NCBI RefSeq assembly: GCF_024972735.1
Contig: NZ_CP087723.1
Location: forward strand, 496,001-560,000
Direction of reading: 5' to 3'
Origin: Halalkaliarchaeum sp. AArc-CO
Lineage (GTDB): Archaea > Halobacteriota > Halobacteria > Halobacteriales > Haloferacaceae
DNA length: 64,000 nucleotides
A program made the translations under genes and the position numbers. Shown in pieces: positions 52,386 to 60,661 of the stretch. The notes beneath the pieces are model-generated. The model was given only the letters and a program-made list of their open reading frames with translations, was not told where the DNA came from and did not search any database. Within the stretch, counting starts at the first letter, position 1; each line of letters begins with the position of its first letter.

Positions 52386-53085
52386 CGACGGTCACCTCCA
52401 GCCGGGCTTTCGCCGTGGTCTCCGGCGTCGCAGTGATCGCGACGACGCCGTCGGTCCCCTCCGCGTCGACGGTCACTCGGAGCGTCGCGGTCCAGGGCAC
52501 CGACGCGGTTGCGGTCCCCTCGAGCCCACCCGGATCGTGGAGGAGGACGCGATCGTTGATCCGGATCGTCGACACCATGGTGTCGTTTTCGGGAGCGATC
52601 GTGACCCGGAGTTCGTCGGTCCGGCGTGGCACCGTCACGGCGTCGTCTTCTTCGAGGTCGAGCCGGTAGGTCCGTTCGTCGTCCGTGGCGAAGACGACGA
52701 GCCGTTCGACGCTCGTTCCCCCCGACGGATCACCCCGTTCGAGCAGCGTCCGACCGTCGATCCGGATCCGGAACGGACGGTCTTCGATCCCGGGTGAAAG
52801 CGACTCCACGTCGTCGACCGAGAGCGCCTCGGTTTCGCTTCGATCGAGCACGTTCTCCCGGCGAACGTGATCGACGTCCGGCGAGACGAGCCGGTCGGCG
52901 AGATCAGTCGCCACGTTCCGCTCGGCGGGGTCGCGCTCGGCGGCAGCGAGCGATCCGTGTGCGATCGCGATCGCAGATCCGGCGGCACCCACGAGCAAAA
53001 GCAGCGCGACCGCGAGGCTCACCATGTTGGCCTGCCCTCGGATCGGTCCGGTTTGCCGTCGTCCGACGTCGGTTCCCTGCGTCAT
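52372..53085 (-). CDS. Prepilin-like minor pilin (DUF7263-type)
   Basis: A 237-residue protein. RGQANMVSLAVALLLLVGA at about 16-34 is the prepilin-like helix after a short basic stretch. The large mature part is acidic and beta-rich (PFRIRIDGRTLLER, RTYRLDLEEDD). No catalytic motif is seen. It overlaps both neighbours by a few bases. Confidence 0.62.
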   Translation of the reverse strand: MTQGTDVGRRQTGPIRGQANMVSLAVALLLLVGAAGSAIAIAHGSLAAAERDPAERNVATDLADRLVSPDVDHVRRENVLDRSETEALSVDDVESLSPGIEDRPFRIRIDGRTLLERGDPSGGTSVERLVVFATDDERTYRLDLEEDDAVTVPRRTDELRVTIAPENDTMVSTIRINDRVLLHDPGGLEGTATASVPWTATLRVTVDAEGTDGVVAITATPETTAKARLEVTVGAGG

Positions 53086-53618
53086 CGGTTCTCCAGGCGG
53101 ATCGTCGCGTCGATCGTTCCCCCATCCTCCTCGGCGGGCCCATCGCTCTGTCCGGCCTCGATCACTAGCACCGTTTCCGCTCCACTTCGCCAGGTTCCGG
53201 TGACGTCAGTCACCGACGCCGGAATCGCAAGTTCCGTCCTCGCTTCGATCTCCGTCTCGGGATGTTCGAGTCGGAGGATGGTGCCCTCCGCGATCACCCT
53301 GTACTGCCCGGACGCGATTCGGGGTGGGAGGTCCACCCGCCGTTCCAGCTCGACCCCGTAGCGTTCGGTGCCGTGGCGCTCGGGCGGGGCTGCCCGTTCG
53401 ATCTCCTCGCTTGCGGCCACGAGAACCCTATCGGCGATCTCCTCGCCGGCCGCGCGCTCGTAGGCGGGGGCGATCCCGGCGTGCAGCGTCGTCGTGAGCA
53501 GGCCGATGAAAAGGACCACGAGCGCCGTCTCGAGCGTTTTCCCGACGACTGCAGTCGTCGCCCGGTCGGTTCCGCCGAGAAAACTGCGGGCTTTTCTCCT
53601 CGAGACAGGATCAGCCAT
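53082..53618 (-). CDS. Prepilin-like minor pilin (DUF7266-type)
   Basis: A 178-residue protein. DRATTAVVGKTLETALVVLF at about 18-37 is a variant of the prepilin signal, with a Glu-like acidic residue (E30) in the helix as in type IV pilins. The mature domain is acidic and beta-rich. It overlaps its neighbours by 4 and 8 bases. Confidence 0.62.
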   Translation of the reverse strand: MADPVSRRKARSFLGGTDRATTAVVGKTLETALVVLFIGLLTTTLHAGIAPAYERAAGEEIADRVLVAASEEIERAAPPERHGTERYGVELERRVDLPPRIASGQYRVIAEGTILRLEHPETEIEARTELAIPASVTDVTGTWRSGAETVLVIEAGQSDGPAEEDGGTIDATIRLENR

Positions 53619-54354
53619 GGTACACCTCGAGTTCGACGTCGTGTACCACGACGTAGCCGGTTCGCTCGTCGTCGAACCGTGCCACGACGCTCGGCTCGTC
53701 GTCTCCGTTAAACGTTTCGACCGACGTGGACGCCCCCTGACGTTCGAGTTCCCGCTCCCAGGCGTCGGTCGTCCTCGTCTCGACAGCGACGGCGTACTCG
53801 CCGTCGCCGAGTTCGGTGCGGTCGTGCGAGACGGTCGTCCGGAGCGTGAGCGTCGAAGCTCCGGTTCCCCCGTACGACACCGGGTCTACTGGATCGAGAT
53901 CGACGACGCCGACGAGGAGCACTCCTTCGGATGCGGCCACCGGTGGCCCCTCGTGAACTCGTGAATACCCACCCCGAGACTCGACGACTGCACCGCCGAG
54001 AGAAATCACGCGATGGCCGTCGGTTTCGTACACGACCGCGCCGATCTCCCACGTCGAGATCGGCTGGCCGTCCTCGAGGACGCGGATCGTCCGTTCGGTG
54101 GTTCGAAGCGTTCCGTCAGTAAACGACAGCGTCGATTCGCGGGTGCCCGTCGCCGTGACCGGTTCGATCCCCTGCTCGAGGCCGGTGGCGACTGCGTTCG
54201 CGTCCGCGGTGGCGGCGTTCTCCTCGAGAGTGACGCCAATCGTGAGCGTGAGCGCCCCGAGGCTGAGTACGGCGATCCCGAGCAACAGCGCGACGCCGAC
54301 GACCTCCGACTGGGCGCGAGCGGACGAACCGACCCCGACCGGTCGTCGGTTCAT
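53611..54354 (-). CDS. Archaeal type IV pilin-like protein (DUF7289-type)
   Basis: A 247-residue protein with the clearest pilin signal of the cluster: SSARAQSEVVGVALLLGIAV at 10-29. The start at 54354 overlaps the TadC stop by 4 bases; the frame stays open further upstream only because it lies antisense-free within tadC in another frame. The C-terminal domain is beta-rich. It may be the largest pilin, or a cap protein, of this system. Confidence 0.68.
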   Translation of the reverse strand: MNRRPVGVGSSARAQSEVVGVALLLGIAVLSLGALTLTIGVTLEENAATADANAVATGLEQGIEPVTATGTRESTLSFTDGTLRTTERTIRVLEDGQPISTWEIGAVVYETDGHRVISLGGAVVESRGGYSRVHEGPPVAASEGVLLVGVVDLDPVDPVSYGGTGASTLTLRTTVSHDRTELGDGEYAVAVETRTTDAWERELERQGASTSVETFNGDDEPSVVARFDDERTGYVVVHDVELEVYHG

Positions 54355-56273
54355 ATCGCACCCACCCCCGCGAAGACGAGATAACAGATACAGACGAGCA
54401 CGCCGGAGTGTAACAGTGCCTCGTATCTGTTCCGGGAGGCGATCCCGGCGAACCAACCGGAGGCGAGCATCGTCGCCTGAGTGACGACGTAAAACCGGAA
54501 GCCGTCGCGCTCGGGGTCGATCGTCGCCGGATCGAGCGCGAAGCCTGCCGTCCCCGGCGTCGACGACAGCTGCGTGAATCCGTCGACGATGTACTGGTTG
54601 ACAGCGACGACGATGCCGACGATGAGGATCGCCGTGGTCCACCCGACGACCGCGTACACGAGCATCGCCGACCGCAGCGACTGCTTTTCGTGGTACAGCC
54701 GGCCGATCTCCGACTGCAAGTTCTCGAAGACGGTTTCGGTGTCGCTGCCGGCCTCGAGGGCGCCGGTGACGAGCCCGACGGTTTGTTCCCCCAGCGGCGT
54801 TCCCACACGCTCGACGAACCGATCCAGCGCGGCGGTTCGCCTGTCGGAGGTGCCCTGGAGCGTCCCACCGGCGGCGACGTTTCGTTCCCGGACGCCTTCG
54901 GGTGCGGAGGTGAGTCCGAGGTTGAACCCCAGATCGGCGACGTCGTCGTCGAGCGGCCCGAGATCGACCTCCCTTGCGACGACCCGGACTGCTTCGGGGA
55001 ACGGCCGTCCGAGCGAAACGTGTCCGGAAACGGCGTGAACGAAGTCGCGGATCTCCCTGTCCTTGGCATCGTCGAGCCGTGCTCGCCGCAGAGCGACGAC
55101 ACCGACGGGTAGCCCGTACCCGACGTACCCGGCGAGGATCGCGTTCACCGGCCCTGTGCCGGACTGCGTGGTGGCAATCGCGACGGCTACGCCGAGCGGC
55201 ACACAGACGACCGCAGCGCTTGCGGGGTTGCTCCGTGCAGTTTTGAGAGTTGCCACCGGGCCGTCCGGACGGACGTAACTCGTGTGTTGATCGTCCGGGC
55301 GGACGCTTTCTACGACCAGCACCGCAGCGACGCCGACGAGCAGGATGAACCCGGCGCTCCCATAGACGGCGAGCGCCCGCATGCTGACAGGTCCGGCAGG
55401 CGTCGACACCGGCTCGGCCAGGCCGGGCGCGAGCACGCTCATGACCGTGAGAACGATAACGAACAGTGCGGGCAACACGAGCAACACGACGAACAGCTCG
55501 GCGAGGAGTTCGAGATAGCCGGATGCCCGGGTGCGGGCCCGTTCCTGGCGGTGGCTCAACATCCGACTCTCCATGCGGAGATAGCTCTCCAGCGCGTCTT
55601 CGCCCTGCATCGCGTGTTCGCGGAACTTCAGCAGAAACGGCGCGAGCAACTCCCTGGACGGCGTGTCCCGCGCGACCCGTCTCAGTCCAGCATCGAGGCT
55701 CCCGGTGAGCTCTGCGGTGTTGAGCGTCTTCCTGAAGGCGACTGCCGACTCGCCGTAGGCGTCGTTTCGGGCGGTCCGCCGGAGCATCTCGCGGGCGTCG
55801 TCGCTCCCGGAGGAAAGCGAGTGGAGATACCGGACTGCACCCGGGAGCGTCCGTTCGATGTCGTTTCGACGGGCGGTGGCCATCCACCGGAGATACAGCC
55901 CACCGGTCCGGATCGTCGCCGCCTTGACCGTAACCGCGAGAACGGCGGCGCATCCGACGGCGATAGAGAGACGGGAGACGGCAGTGAACGGTTGGACGCT
56001 CGCGATCCGCAGCAGGACTGCGTCGACCCCCGCGAGGGTTCGGTCCGGCACCGCAAGGAGGAGGCCGACGCCGAGGACGCAGGCGAACGACGAAAGCAGC
56101 CACGACAGGGCATACAGCCGGGACAGGAACACGTCGAAACTGACTCGCAGATCTGTCGCCCGATACCGACGACGGGCCGTGGCGTGTTTCGTCCCGTCCG
56201 CGTGGCGGGCGAACAGTGCGTACAGCGCACGATCCAGAAGCGACAGTCGCTTGTCGTCGGCGTCGACGCTCAT
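54351..56273 (-). CDS. TadC-type type II/IV secretion platform protein (GspF-like, duplicated)
   Basis: A 640-residue membrane platform. Two T2SSF-type domains are present: one near 110-240 (LHSLSSGSDDAREMLRRTA) and one near 400-530 (VHAVSGHVSLGRPFPEAVRV). Around them lie about eight or nine membrane segments. The protein anchors the ATPase and the growing pilin filament in the membrane. The order ATPase-platform-pilins is that of a complete archaeal pilus unit. It overlaps tadA by 4 bases. Confidence 0.88.
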   Translation of the reverse strand: MSVDADDKRLSLLDRALYALFARHADGTKHATARRRYRATDLRVSFDVFLSRLYALSWLLSSFACVLGVGLLLAVPDRTLAGVDAVLLRIASVQPFTAVSRLSIAVGCAAVLAVTVKAATIRTGGLYLRWMATARRNDIERTLPGAVRYLHSLSSGSDDAREMLRRTARNDAYGESAVAFRKTLNTAELTGSLDAGLRRVARDTPSRELLAPFLLKFREHAMQGEDALESYLRMESRMLSHRQERARTRASGYLELLAELFVVLLVLPALFVIVLTVMSVLAPGLAEPVSTPAGPVSMRALAVYGSAGFILLVGVAAVLVVESVRPDDQHTSYVRPDGPVATLKTARSNPASAAVVCVPLGVAVAIATTQSGTGPVNAILAGYVGYGLPVGVVALRRARLDDAKDREIRDFVHAVSGHVSLGRPFPEAVRVVAREVDLGPLDDDVADLGFNLGLTSAPEGVRERNVAAGGTLQGTSDRRTAALDRFVERVGTPLGEQTVGLVTGALEAGSDTETVFENLQSEIGRLYHEKQSLRSAMLVYAVVGWTTAILIVGIVVAVNQYIVDGFTQLSSTPGTAGFALDPATIDPERDGFRFYVVTQATMLASGWFAGIASRNRYEALLHSGVLVCICYLVFAGVGAI

Positions 56274-58675
56274 CTGTCGCCCCCAGCCTGGGGTCGCCCG
56301 TTTGGAGACTCCGTCTCCGCGCGTCCGCGGCTCACGCGTTCGACGGTCGCCGCTTCGTCGGCGGTCAGGTCCGCGAGGAAGGAGAACAGTTCGTCGACGT
56401 CTGTGATCCCTTCCTGGACCAGGTACGCGACGTAACGGTGTTTCCGATGGAACTCCCGTTCGACTGCCGACACCGGGCGATCGGTTCGTTCGGCCAGCCG
56501 GTGGAAGAACCGGAACCCGAAGCGTTCGTTGTCGAGAGCGTTCGGGCCGCGTTCCGTTCGGCCGCCATCCCCGACCGTCGATTTTTCACTTCTGTCCGCT
56601 CCCCCGAGGTTCGGATGGTCGTACGCGAACCGGAATTCCCCGTCCGTCGTCCTCCAGGCGACCGTATTCCAGTAGATCTCGCTGCTTCCCTTCGAGACGA
56701 CGCCGGCCCGATCGGTTCGGTCGACCCGGTCGTCCGGGGCCGTTTCCCATGCGTCGGTCGGCAGATCCTCGTACTCCCCCGCCGAGAGAAATTCGACGAT
56801 CCGGCCGACGTACCGGTCGCCGTCGACATGACGGGGGAACACGACAAGATCGATCTCGCGGAGCAGATACGACGGAACCCCCTGCTCGATCAGCCGGTTG
56901 ACCAGCGTCTCGACGTCGTCGGCGTGTAGTGTGCCCAAAAGCCCGTGGCCGGTGTTTAGCGTCTCTGCGAAGGTTTCGAACGACGCCGGCGTGTTGATCT
57001 CCGCGATGACCTCGATGTCGGGATTGAGGTAGTTCGTCTCGGTCATCAACTCGGCCATCGTGACTCGCTTGTACTCGTTTTCGTGTTCGCGGGTCGTCAG
57101 CGAGATCCCTGTCTCGTGGGGAAACACGACCTCCCGCGACCCTTCGTCGATGCTGATCGGTCGGTCGTCGAACCCGACGAACGGCATGTGGGCGTTCAGC
57201 AACGTCGTCTTTCCCGCCCCGGTCGGGCCGCAGAACAGTCCGACACCGTGGTGTTCGTACAGCAGCCACAGCAGCGTGACCAGTTCCGTCGAGAGAGTGT
57301 CGTTTTCCACCAGATCCACGGGCGTGAGGACGTCCGTCGCCTGTTTCCGGATCGAGACGTGGGGACCTCCCTCGCTGATTACGGGCAGCGCGACCGCACA
57401 CCGGACGGTTTGTTCGACGCCGTCGAGGTCGAGGTTGACCTTCGCGCTGGGCGTCGCGGCGTTGAGCTCGGTGCCGTCGTGGGCCGCGAGCTGGGTGACG
57501 ACGTTGACGAACCGGGTCTCCTCGTCGAACCGGAGGTTCGTCGGCACCCGGTCGCCGCCGACGCCGGCAGACGGGAGCGTCCCCGTCCTCGGGATCACCT
57601 TCACCCGCTCGCCGATCCGGTTGGCCTCGACGTCCTCGAGATGTGGATCCCGGATCGGCACGGTGAGGATGTCCTGACCGACGAGATCTCGCAGCACGTA
57701 GTACACCAGATCGTCGAGGCGATCGGGCGCGAACCGGGAGTCGACCGGCGGCACCGCCAGATCGTACGCCGAAAGCGCCGACCGGAGGCGGTACCGGGTG
57801 GCGTCGAGCCACGCCCGGGTGTTCCGGGCGGTGAGCCGCCGAGAGAGGAACTGCCTGGCTCGCGTTTCGACGAACGATCGACGGTCCTCCAGCACGCGAG
57901 TGACGTTCGTCTCCCAGATCCGCGCTTTACACTCCCGGATGAGCTGCTCGTCGCCCGGCAGTAGATCCGGCTCCAGGACGGCGTATTTCGTCGTGAACTG
58001 GTCCGAGCCGAGGAGGTGTTCCCGATATATCACGACGTCGACCTCGAACCCGGCGAACTCGACGCTGTAGGTGCCGAGTCGCTCCCCGGCGACGCGTTCG
58101 GCAAATCTGGCGTCGCCCGCGTAGCCCGTGTGAACCGGCGCGAACCGATCGGTGTGGACGACGAGTTCGGCGTCGTCCCCGACGTCGGCGACCTCGACCC
58201 GCCCATCGAGCGCGACGGGAGTGAGATCGTCGAACAGCCGCAACGCAGAGAGGGCGTGGTAGTCGATTCGGCGTCGGGCGGCCGGGGAGGCGTCGAGCAG
58301 GCGATCGAGCGCCCGTTCGTATTTCGGGGCGAACCCGCGTCGGGCGCGCTCGATGGCTCCCTCCCGGGTCAGCGGTCGGCGGTGGCTTCCCCCCGAGAAA
58401 TACTCCCGGACGGTTCGGAGCCCGTCGCGGTCGCCCGCTGCGAGCCCCGGTTCGCGGACGTCGTACCTGAACTCGCCGTCGACTTCCTGAATCGTCGCGA
58501 CAACGTCTTCGATCACCTCGTACTGGGCACGCACCTCCGGCGCGTACCACGCATCGGGACTGTCAGGCGGTTCCGGCGGCGGAACAGTCGGCGTTCCTCC
58601 GTGGGTTTCGTTCCATCTGCCACTCGACGACGATCCCTCGTTTGTGCCCTCCGGTCGGGCTGGCGTCCCATCCAT
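56270..58675 (-). CDS. TadA/GspE-type pilus assembly ATPase
   Basis: An 801-residue secretion ATPase. The N-terminal 300 residues are a helical acidic domain typical of archaeal versions. The ATPase core has Walker A GPTGAGKTT with K489, an Asp-box-like GFDDRPISIDEGSREVVFPH, Walker B region LNPDIEVIAEINTPASFETF and His-box GHGLLGTLHADDVETLVNRL. A C-terminal domain of about 180 residues follows. It powers pilin insertion or extraction. A TATA-like ccttaaatac about 50 bases upstream of the ATG suggests a leader of 20 bases or so. It is the first gene of the seven-gene operon. Confidence 0.92.
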   Translation of the reverse strand: MDGTPARPEGTNEGSSSSGRWNETHGGTPTVPPPEPPDSPDAWYAPEVRAQYEVIEDVVATIQEVDGEFRYDVREPGLAAGDRDGLRTVREYFSGGSHRRPLTREGAIERARRGFAPKYERALDRLLDASPAARRRIDYHALSALRLFDDLTPVALDGRVEVADVGDDAELVVHTDRFAPVHTGYAGDARFAERVAGERLGTYSVEFAGFEVDVVIYREHLLGSDQFTTKYAVLEPDLLPGDEQLIRECKARIWETNVTRVLEDRRSFVETRARQFLSRRLTARNTRAWLDATRYRLRSALSAYDLAVPPVDSRFAPDRLDDLVYYVLRDLVGQDILTVPIRDPHLEDVEANRIGERVKVIPRTGTLPSAGVGGDRVPTNLRFDEETRFVNVVTQLAAHDGTELNAATPSAKVNLDLDGVEQTVRCAVALPVISEGGPHVSIRKQATDVLTPVDLVENDTLSTELVTLLWLLYEHHGVGLFCGPTGAGKTTLLNAHMPFVGFDDRPISIDEGSREVVFPHETGISLTTREHENEYKRVTMAELMTETNYLNPDIEVIAEINTPASFETFAETLNTGHGLLGTLHADDVETLVNRLIEQGVPSYLLREIDLVVFPRHVDGDRYVGRIVEFLSAGEYEDLPTDAWETAPDDRVDRTDRAGVVSKGSSEIYWNTVAWRTTDGEFRFAYDHPNLGGADRSEKSTVGDGGRTERGPNALDNERFGFRFFHRLAERTDRPVSAVEREFHRKHRYVAYLVQEGITDVDELFSFLADLTADEAATVERVSRGRAETESPNGRPQAGGDR

Positions 58676-58812
58676 CGACAGACCGCTCCGTGTATATTCC
58701 GAGTTGTCCTGTACTGGTATTTAAGGGTTAGTATCTAGAAAAAGAGGAGGAAATTAACAAAACCGAGGGATGTAATAGGTGCAGTCGATGGCCACCGAAT
58801 GCAGTCGGCGTA
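58676..58812. other. Intergenic region between tadA and the aldo/keto reductase
   Basis: About 137 bases. It contains the tadA promoter (minus strand, TATA-like at about 58720-58730) and a purine-rich aaaaagaggaggaaatt at about 58738-58755. On the plus strand nothing is coded. The aldo/keto reductase ends at 58813, so this is also its 3' region. Confidence 0.4.
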
Positions 58813-59781
58813 TCACTCGTGACCGCTGATCGGCACGGGCTCGTACGGCTCCTCCAGGTATTCGACGTCACTGTCGCGGAGGTCGATATCGAGCGCCTCG
58901 ATGGCGTCCTCCAGGTGTTCGATACTCGAGGTGCCCACGATCGGCGCGTCGACCACGCCCGTGTGGAACTGCCAGGCCAGCGCGATCTGGGCCATCTTGA
59001 CGCCCTTCTCGTCGGCCAGTTCCGCGACGCGGCGGTTGATCTCCTCGCCGCCACCCTCCCGATACGGTCGATCCAGCGACGACTCGTGTTCGCCCCGGGT
59101 GGTCGCGTCGTCCTCCTCGTAGGGGCGCGCCAGGTAGCCCGCCGCGATGGGGCTCCACGGGATCACGCCGACGCCCTCTTTTTCACACAGCGGCAGCATC
59201 TCGCGTTCCTCCTCCCGGTAGACCAGGTTGTAGAGGTTCTGCATGGTGGCGAACCGCTCGAGGCCCAGCCGGTCGCTCGTGTACAGCGCGTCGGCGAACT
59301 GGTGGGCCCACATCGAGGAGGCGCCGACGTACCTGGTCTGTCCCCGCCGTACAGCGTCGTCGAGCGCCCGGAGCGTCTCCTCGATCGGCGTGTCGTCGTC
59401 CCACCGGTGGATCTGGTAGAGATCGACCGTGTCCATACCGAGCCGGTCCAGCGACGCGTCGAGTTCCTGCTCGATCGTCTTCCGGGAGAGACCGCCGGAG
59501 TTGGAGTTCGACTCGTCCATCTCGCCGTACACCTTGGTCGCGACGACCATCCGGTCGCGGTCGTAGTCGGCGAGAACGTCTCCGAGGATCTCCTCGCTCT
59601 CGCCGGTCGAGTAGACGTTCGCGGTGTCGAAGAACGTCACCCCGAGTTCGATCGCCCGCTCGATTAGCTCCCGGCTCTCCTCCCGGTCGAGCATCCAGTC
59701 GTGTCCGCTGCCGAAGCTCATGCAGCCGAGACAGATCTTCGAGACGGTCATCCCGGTGTCGCCCAAGGTAGTGTACTCCAT
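58813..59781 (-). CDS. Aldo/keto reductase
   Basis: A 322-residue NAD(P)H-dependent oxidoreductase. The catalytic tetrad is complete: D52 and Y57 in FFDTANVYS, K83 in VATKVYG, H125 in YQIHRW. GVIPWSPIAAGYL and PIVGTSSIEHLEDAIEAL form the cofactor part. It is similar to archaeal and actinobacterial members with broad carbonyl substrates. The start at 59781 lies about 31 bases behind a cttataagg TATA box. It has no partner genes, so the in vivo substrate is unknown. Confidence 0.9.
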   Translation of the reverse strand: MEYTTLGDTGMTVSKICLGCMSFGSGHDWMLDREESRELIERAIELGVTFFDTANVYSTGESEEILGDVLADYDRDRMVVATKVYGEMDESNSNSGGLSRKTIEQELDASLDRLGMDTVDLYQIHRWDDDTPIEETLRALDDAVRRGQTRYVGASSMWAHQFADALYTSDRLGLERFATMQNLYNLVYREEEREMLPLCEKEGVGVIPWSPIAAGYLARPYEEDDATTRGEHESSLDRPYREGGGEEINRRVAELADEKGVKMAQIALAWQFHTGVVDAPIVGTSSIEHLEDAIEALDIDLRDSDVEYLEEPYEPVPISGHE

Positions 59782-59834
59782 GTCTCGGGATGGGAGCGGG
59801 ATGACCTTATAAGTGGGCTGGGTCGTCGGTTCGC

Positions 59835-60236
59835 TCACCCGTGTTCCACGAACTCCACGAGGACACCACCTGTCGAGCCGGGATGCAGGAAGGCGACCTC
59901 GTGACCCCACGCGCCCGGGCGGGGCTCGTCGTCGACGAGTTCGATCCCCATCCCGCGTGCGGTCTCGAGGGCGTCGGCGACGTCGTCGGTCGCGAACGCG
60001 AGGTGGTGGACCCCCGGCCCGTGCCGTTCGAGGTACCGGCTGATGGTTCCGCCCTCCTGGGGTTCGAGCAGTTCGAGGTAGCCGTTCCCCAGATCGAGGA
60101 AGATCACGTCCATGCCGTTGAACCGCTCCCGGTGGGCGACGGGCGCCTCCAGCAGCTCATTGAAAAGGGCCTCGAGTTCGTCGGCCTCGCGGGTCGCAAT
60201 GCCGGCGTGATCGAACGCCATCTCCGGAACGTCCAT
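59835..60236 (-). CDS. mce: Methylmalonyl-CoA epimerase
   Basis: A 133-residue glyoxalase-fold enzyme that interconverts the 2R and 2S forms of methylmalonyl-CoA. Metal ligands are likely the His in FDHAGIAT, the His in VHHLAFATDD and the Glu in GVLVEFVEH. The end PGSTGGVLVEFVEHG is characteristic. The ATG at 60236 is preferred over 60221 and an upstream start because a TATA-like gtcttttga is about 30 bases away. With the carboxylases at 45194-49079 it points to propionyl-CoA assimilation, though mutase genes are absent here. Confidence 0.88.
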   Translation of the reverse strand: MDVPEMAFDHAGIATREADELEALFNELLEAPVAHRERFNGMDVIFLDLGNGYLELLEPQEGGTISRYLERHGPGVHHLAFATDDVADALETARGMGIELVDDEPRPGAWGHEVAFLHPGSTGGVLVEFVEHG

Positions 60237-60330
60237 GTCCGGGTGGCCGCAGGGAGCCCTCAAAAGACCACTGGCTGCAAAGAGCCCAGCGCGCGGGGGC
60301 CCTTAAGTAGGATCCCGTCGATGGGAGCGT

Positions 60331-60645
60331 ATGCAGCTCTCCAACACCGATTCGATTGCAGGCAGGGACGTCGCCGAAACGCTCGGAGTCGTCCGAGGTA
60401 ACACAGTCCGTGCCAGGAACGTCGGCCGCGATTTTACCCAGAGTCTCCGCAACATCGCCGGCGGAGAGATGAAAGGCTACACCGAACTTTTGACCGACGC
60501 CCGCGAGGAGGCGCTCTCGCGGATGCAACAGGAAGCCGAGGAGCTCGGCGCCGACGCGGTCGTCAACGTCCGGTTCACGACCTCCGGCATCGCCGACACG
60601 GGGGCGGAGATCCTCGCGTACGGCACCGCGGTGCGGCTCGAGTGA
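60331..60645 (+). CDS. YbjQ/UPF0145-family protein
   Basis: A 104-residue protein of a family sometimes labelled heavy-metal-binding. It oligomerises in known structures. The pattern TLGVVRGNTVRARNVGRDFT, then the helix LLTDAREEALSRMQQEAEEL and ADAVVNVRF matches well. The family has no proven function. A TATA-like cccttaagt lies about 29 bases before the ATG, supporting leaderless transcription; it converges with pheT. Confidence 0.85.
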   Translation: MQLSNTDSIAGRDVAETLGVVRGNTVRARNVGRDFTQSLRNIAGGEMKGYTELLTDAREEALSRMQQEAEELGADAVVNVRFTTSGIADTGAEILAYGTAVRLE

Positions 60646-60661
60646 TTGCCCGAGTGCGGTC

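Noticed and set aside
53611-56103. Extended frame giving an 830-residue pilin-like protein
   Set aside because: Only the last 247 residues are pilin-like. The upstream part is the out-of-frame reading of the TadC gene, and the ATGA overlap at 54354 fixes the start.
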